A stretch of 64,000 bases of DNA from CAYNVQ01 sp964400735. GTDB lineage: Bacteria > Acidobacteriota > Aminicenantia > Aminicenantales > Aminicenantaceae. The stretch is from assembly GCA_964400735.1 (NCBI GenBank), contig CAYNVQ010000001.1, positions 248,001-312,000 on the forward strand. The letters are read 5' to 3'. The position numbers and the translations under genes were made by a program. The notes beneath the pieces are model-generated. The model was not told where the DNA came from. It made no database searches and was given only the letters and a program-made list of their open reading frames with translations. This document shows, in pieces, positions 62,820 through 64,000 of the stretch (positions are counted from its first letter, which is position 1; each line of letters opens with the position of its first letter).

Positions 62820-64000
62820 TTAAAAATAATCGTTTATTGATTTTCTTTTGTCTATCGTTTTTTATGATGACTATCACCGCTGCTGCGTCAAGGCCGCTTT
62901 TCAAAGCTAAACAATCCAGGTCGTTTTCCAAGACGATCGCCAGTTCACCGGGAAAAACACTTTACATAGACACCTATTCGGCCAATCTTTCCATCACCAA
63001 AGGCAGAGAAAATGCTGTCACGGTCGAAGCGGTTGTCGAAGTGAGCGATGAAGATGAGGATGTAGTCAAGTTTTTCCTGGAAGAAACACAGCTTCTTCTC
63101 GAACCTTTTGCCGATGGTCTCCGCCTCAAGCTGAGTTCGCCCATGGATAAACTTCGTAAAAGCGGAAAACCCCCGAAAGAGGGAATATATCGCCGATTTT
63201 ATCGTGGAGATAAATTTGTATTCAGGCTGTCCTATTCAGCCCGTCTGACTATCCATGTTCCCGCACGGCAATCTCTGGAGATCGAGAACGCTTACGGAGA
63301 TATCGGGATCAGCGGAGTAGAGGGAAATCTCCGAATAACCAACCGCTCCGGAGAGGTTCGTCTGGATGAGTGTGGCGGCATATTGAATATTCAAAACAGT
63401 TATGGCCCGGTAGAGATTCCCAGCTTCGGCGGGCCGGTGGAGATTAAAAATCCAAGTGGAGAGGTTCATCTGCAAAGGGTAGAAGGCAATGCCCTTGTAG
63501 AGAACAGCTATGCTTCCGTTCACTTCGATACGATCGGAGGCAAGCTCACCATCCATTCAAAGAGCAGTGCGGTGGAGGGGAGAGAAGTGAGCGGCGACTG
63601 CGAAATAACCTCATCTTATGATAAAATAAATGTCAGGGGAGTGAAGGGGAGTCTCACCATCAAAGGCCCAAGCTGTGAAGTCGAAGCTCACGACATCTCC
63701 AAGGAGGCTCGAATTGAAAACAGCTACAGCCCGGCATCGGTTTTCAAGGTAGGGGGAACCCTTAACCTGGTGAGCAGCTCAGGGGCAGTGACCGTCGATG
63801 ATATAGAAGGCGACGCTTTCATACACAGCTCCTACGATAAAACCTCCGTTTCGCGGGTCAAGGGCTCGGTCGAAATCGAAAGCCCCTCATCCTCTGTTAA
63901 CGTTCGTGAGATCGAGGGAAATGTCAAGATCGAATCCTCATACGATAACATCGTTGTCTCCGAGGTAAAAGGATGGCTCGACATTCGCTCTCAATCTGCG
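62816..64000 (+). CDS. DUF4097-like beta-solenoid protein, runs off the window end
   Basis: Translation from ATG 62816 (AAGGAGGACAAC upstream; ATGA overlap with the anti-sigma stop) gives 395 codons without a stop to the end of the window, so the C-terminus is missing. A signal peptide (LLIFFCLSFFMMTITAAA) precedes a region of about 130 residues with DUF4097-type strands. From residue 158 there is an exact solenoid: 13 complete rungs of 18 residues, with no insertions, alternate between types beginning (N/S)(A/S)Y and types with S(G/S/C) at positions 3-4. Each ends near a V-x-G-x-L-x-I pattern. It is exported and likely forms an adhesin- or envelope-associated fibre controlled by the adjacent ECF factor. 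Function unknown. Confidence 0.88.
   Translation, partial: MIKNNRLLIFFCLSFFMMTITAAASRPLFKAKQSRSFSKTIASSPGKTLYIDTYSANLSITKGRENAVTVEAVVEVSDEDEDVVKFFLEETQLLLEPFADGLRLKLSSPMDKLRKSGKPPKEGIYRRFYRGDKFVFRLSYSARLTIHVPARQSLEIENAYGDIGISGVEGNLRITNRSGEVRLDECGGILNIQNSYGPVEIPSFGGPVEIKNPSGEVHLQRVEGNALVENSYASVHFDTIGGKLTIHSKSSAVEGREVSGDCEITSSYDKINVRGVKGSLTIKGPSCEVEAHDISKEARIENSYSPASVFKVGGTLNLVSSSGAVTVDDIEGDAFIHSSYDKTSVSRVKGSVEIESPSSSVNVREIEGNVKIESSYDNIVVSEVKGWLDIRSQSA
63287..64000 (+). repeat. Exact 54-bp tandem coding repeats (18-residue rungs)
   Basis: Thirteen consecutive 54-base units start at 63287 and a fourteenth starts at 63989, cut by the window end. At the protein level each unit is 18 residues; odd rungs begin NAYGD, NSYGP, NSYAS, SSYDK, NSYSP, SSYDK and SSYDN, and even rungs begin NRSGE, NPSGE, SKSSA, GPSCE, SSSGA and SPSSS. 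DNA identity between units is low, so the periodicity is held by selection at the protein level. Confidence 0.9.

Noticed and set aside
1..64000. CRISPR arrays, prophage or intact insertion sequences
   Set aside because: No regularly spaced direct repeats with unique spacers, no Cas-like, integrase, capsid or transposase proteins were seen.

Overview
The window reads as chromosome of a Gram-negative, outer-membrane-bearing bacterium with a moderate GC content. Supporting genes are a TonB-dependent receptor ending in Phe, a PilT-type pilus ATPase and many exported proteins. Several gene types together resemble Candidatus Aminicenantes or the wider Acidobacteriota: 6-bladed beta-propeller lipid-side proteins, PadR regulators paired with large FtsX/MacB-like permeases that carry an N-terminal prefix domain, and exported TPR proteins. 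That assignment is inference from gene content; no rRNA gene is present to confirm it.

Positions 128-12705 are a plus-strand housekeeping block. A Memo-family gene is followed by hrcA-grpE-dnaK-dnaJ-rsmE and a Ser/Thr kinase, nearly without gaps, then ilvE, pilT, alaS and a lytic transglycosylase. The dnaK product ends where the substrate-lid should begin, although the reading frame is otherwise intact and dnaJ follows at once. Positions 12730-14742 hold three minus-strand genes (lipid kinase and two membrane proteins). From 14921 to 19311 there are a TPR protein with an apparently dead trypsin-like domain, and a class III aminotransferase paired with a 2,4-diaminopentanoate dehydrogenase-like enzyme.

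A tRNA-Leu(UAG) precedes a protein-quality-control block, tig-clpP-clpX-lon, with rho after it (19555-26456). From about 26.7 kb the genome becomes accessory in character, with single genes on both strands: an exported methyltransferase, a pseudogene with two lesions, beta-propellers, hydrolases, Tex, a methyltransferase stub, M14 peptidases, a PPi-type phosphofructokinase and MtgA.

From 39.8 kb to the end, regulation and envelope genes dominate. They include a DUF3796/XRE pair with a strong promoter and palindromic operator, three FtsX-like permeases (two preceded by PadR genes, one by a near-perfect sigma-54 promoter), and a cluster of exported enzymes (M14 peptidase, nitrilase-fold hydrolase, Tat-exported aminotransferase). 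A TonB receptor follows. The last genes form an ECF sigma factor, anti-sigma and beta-solenoid operon; the last gene shows at least 13 consecutive rungs of exactly 18 residues and runs off the end of the window. The same type of palindrome, CTAAC-N5-GTTAG, sits in front of both the XRE operon and the ECF operon. No CRISPR array, intact transposase or rRNA gene was seen.
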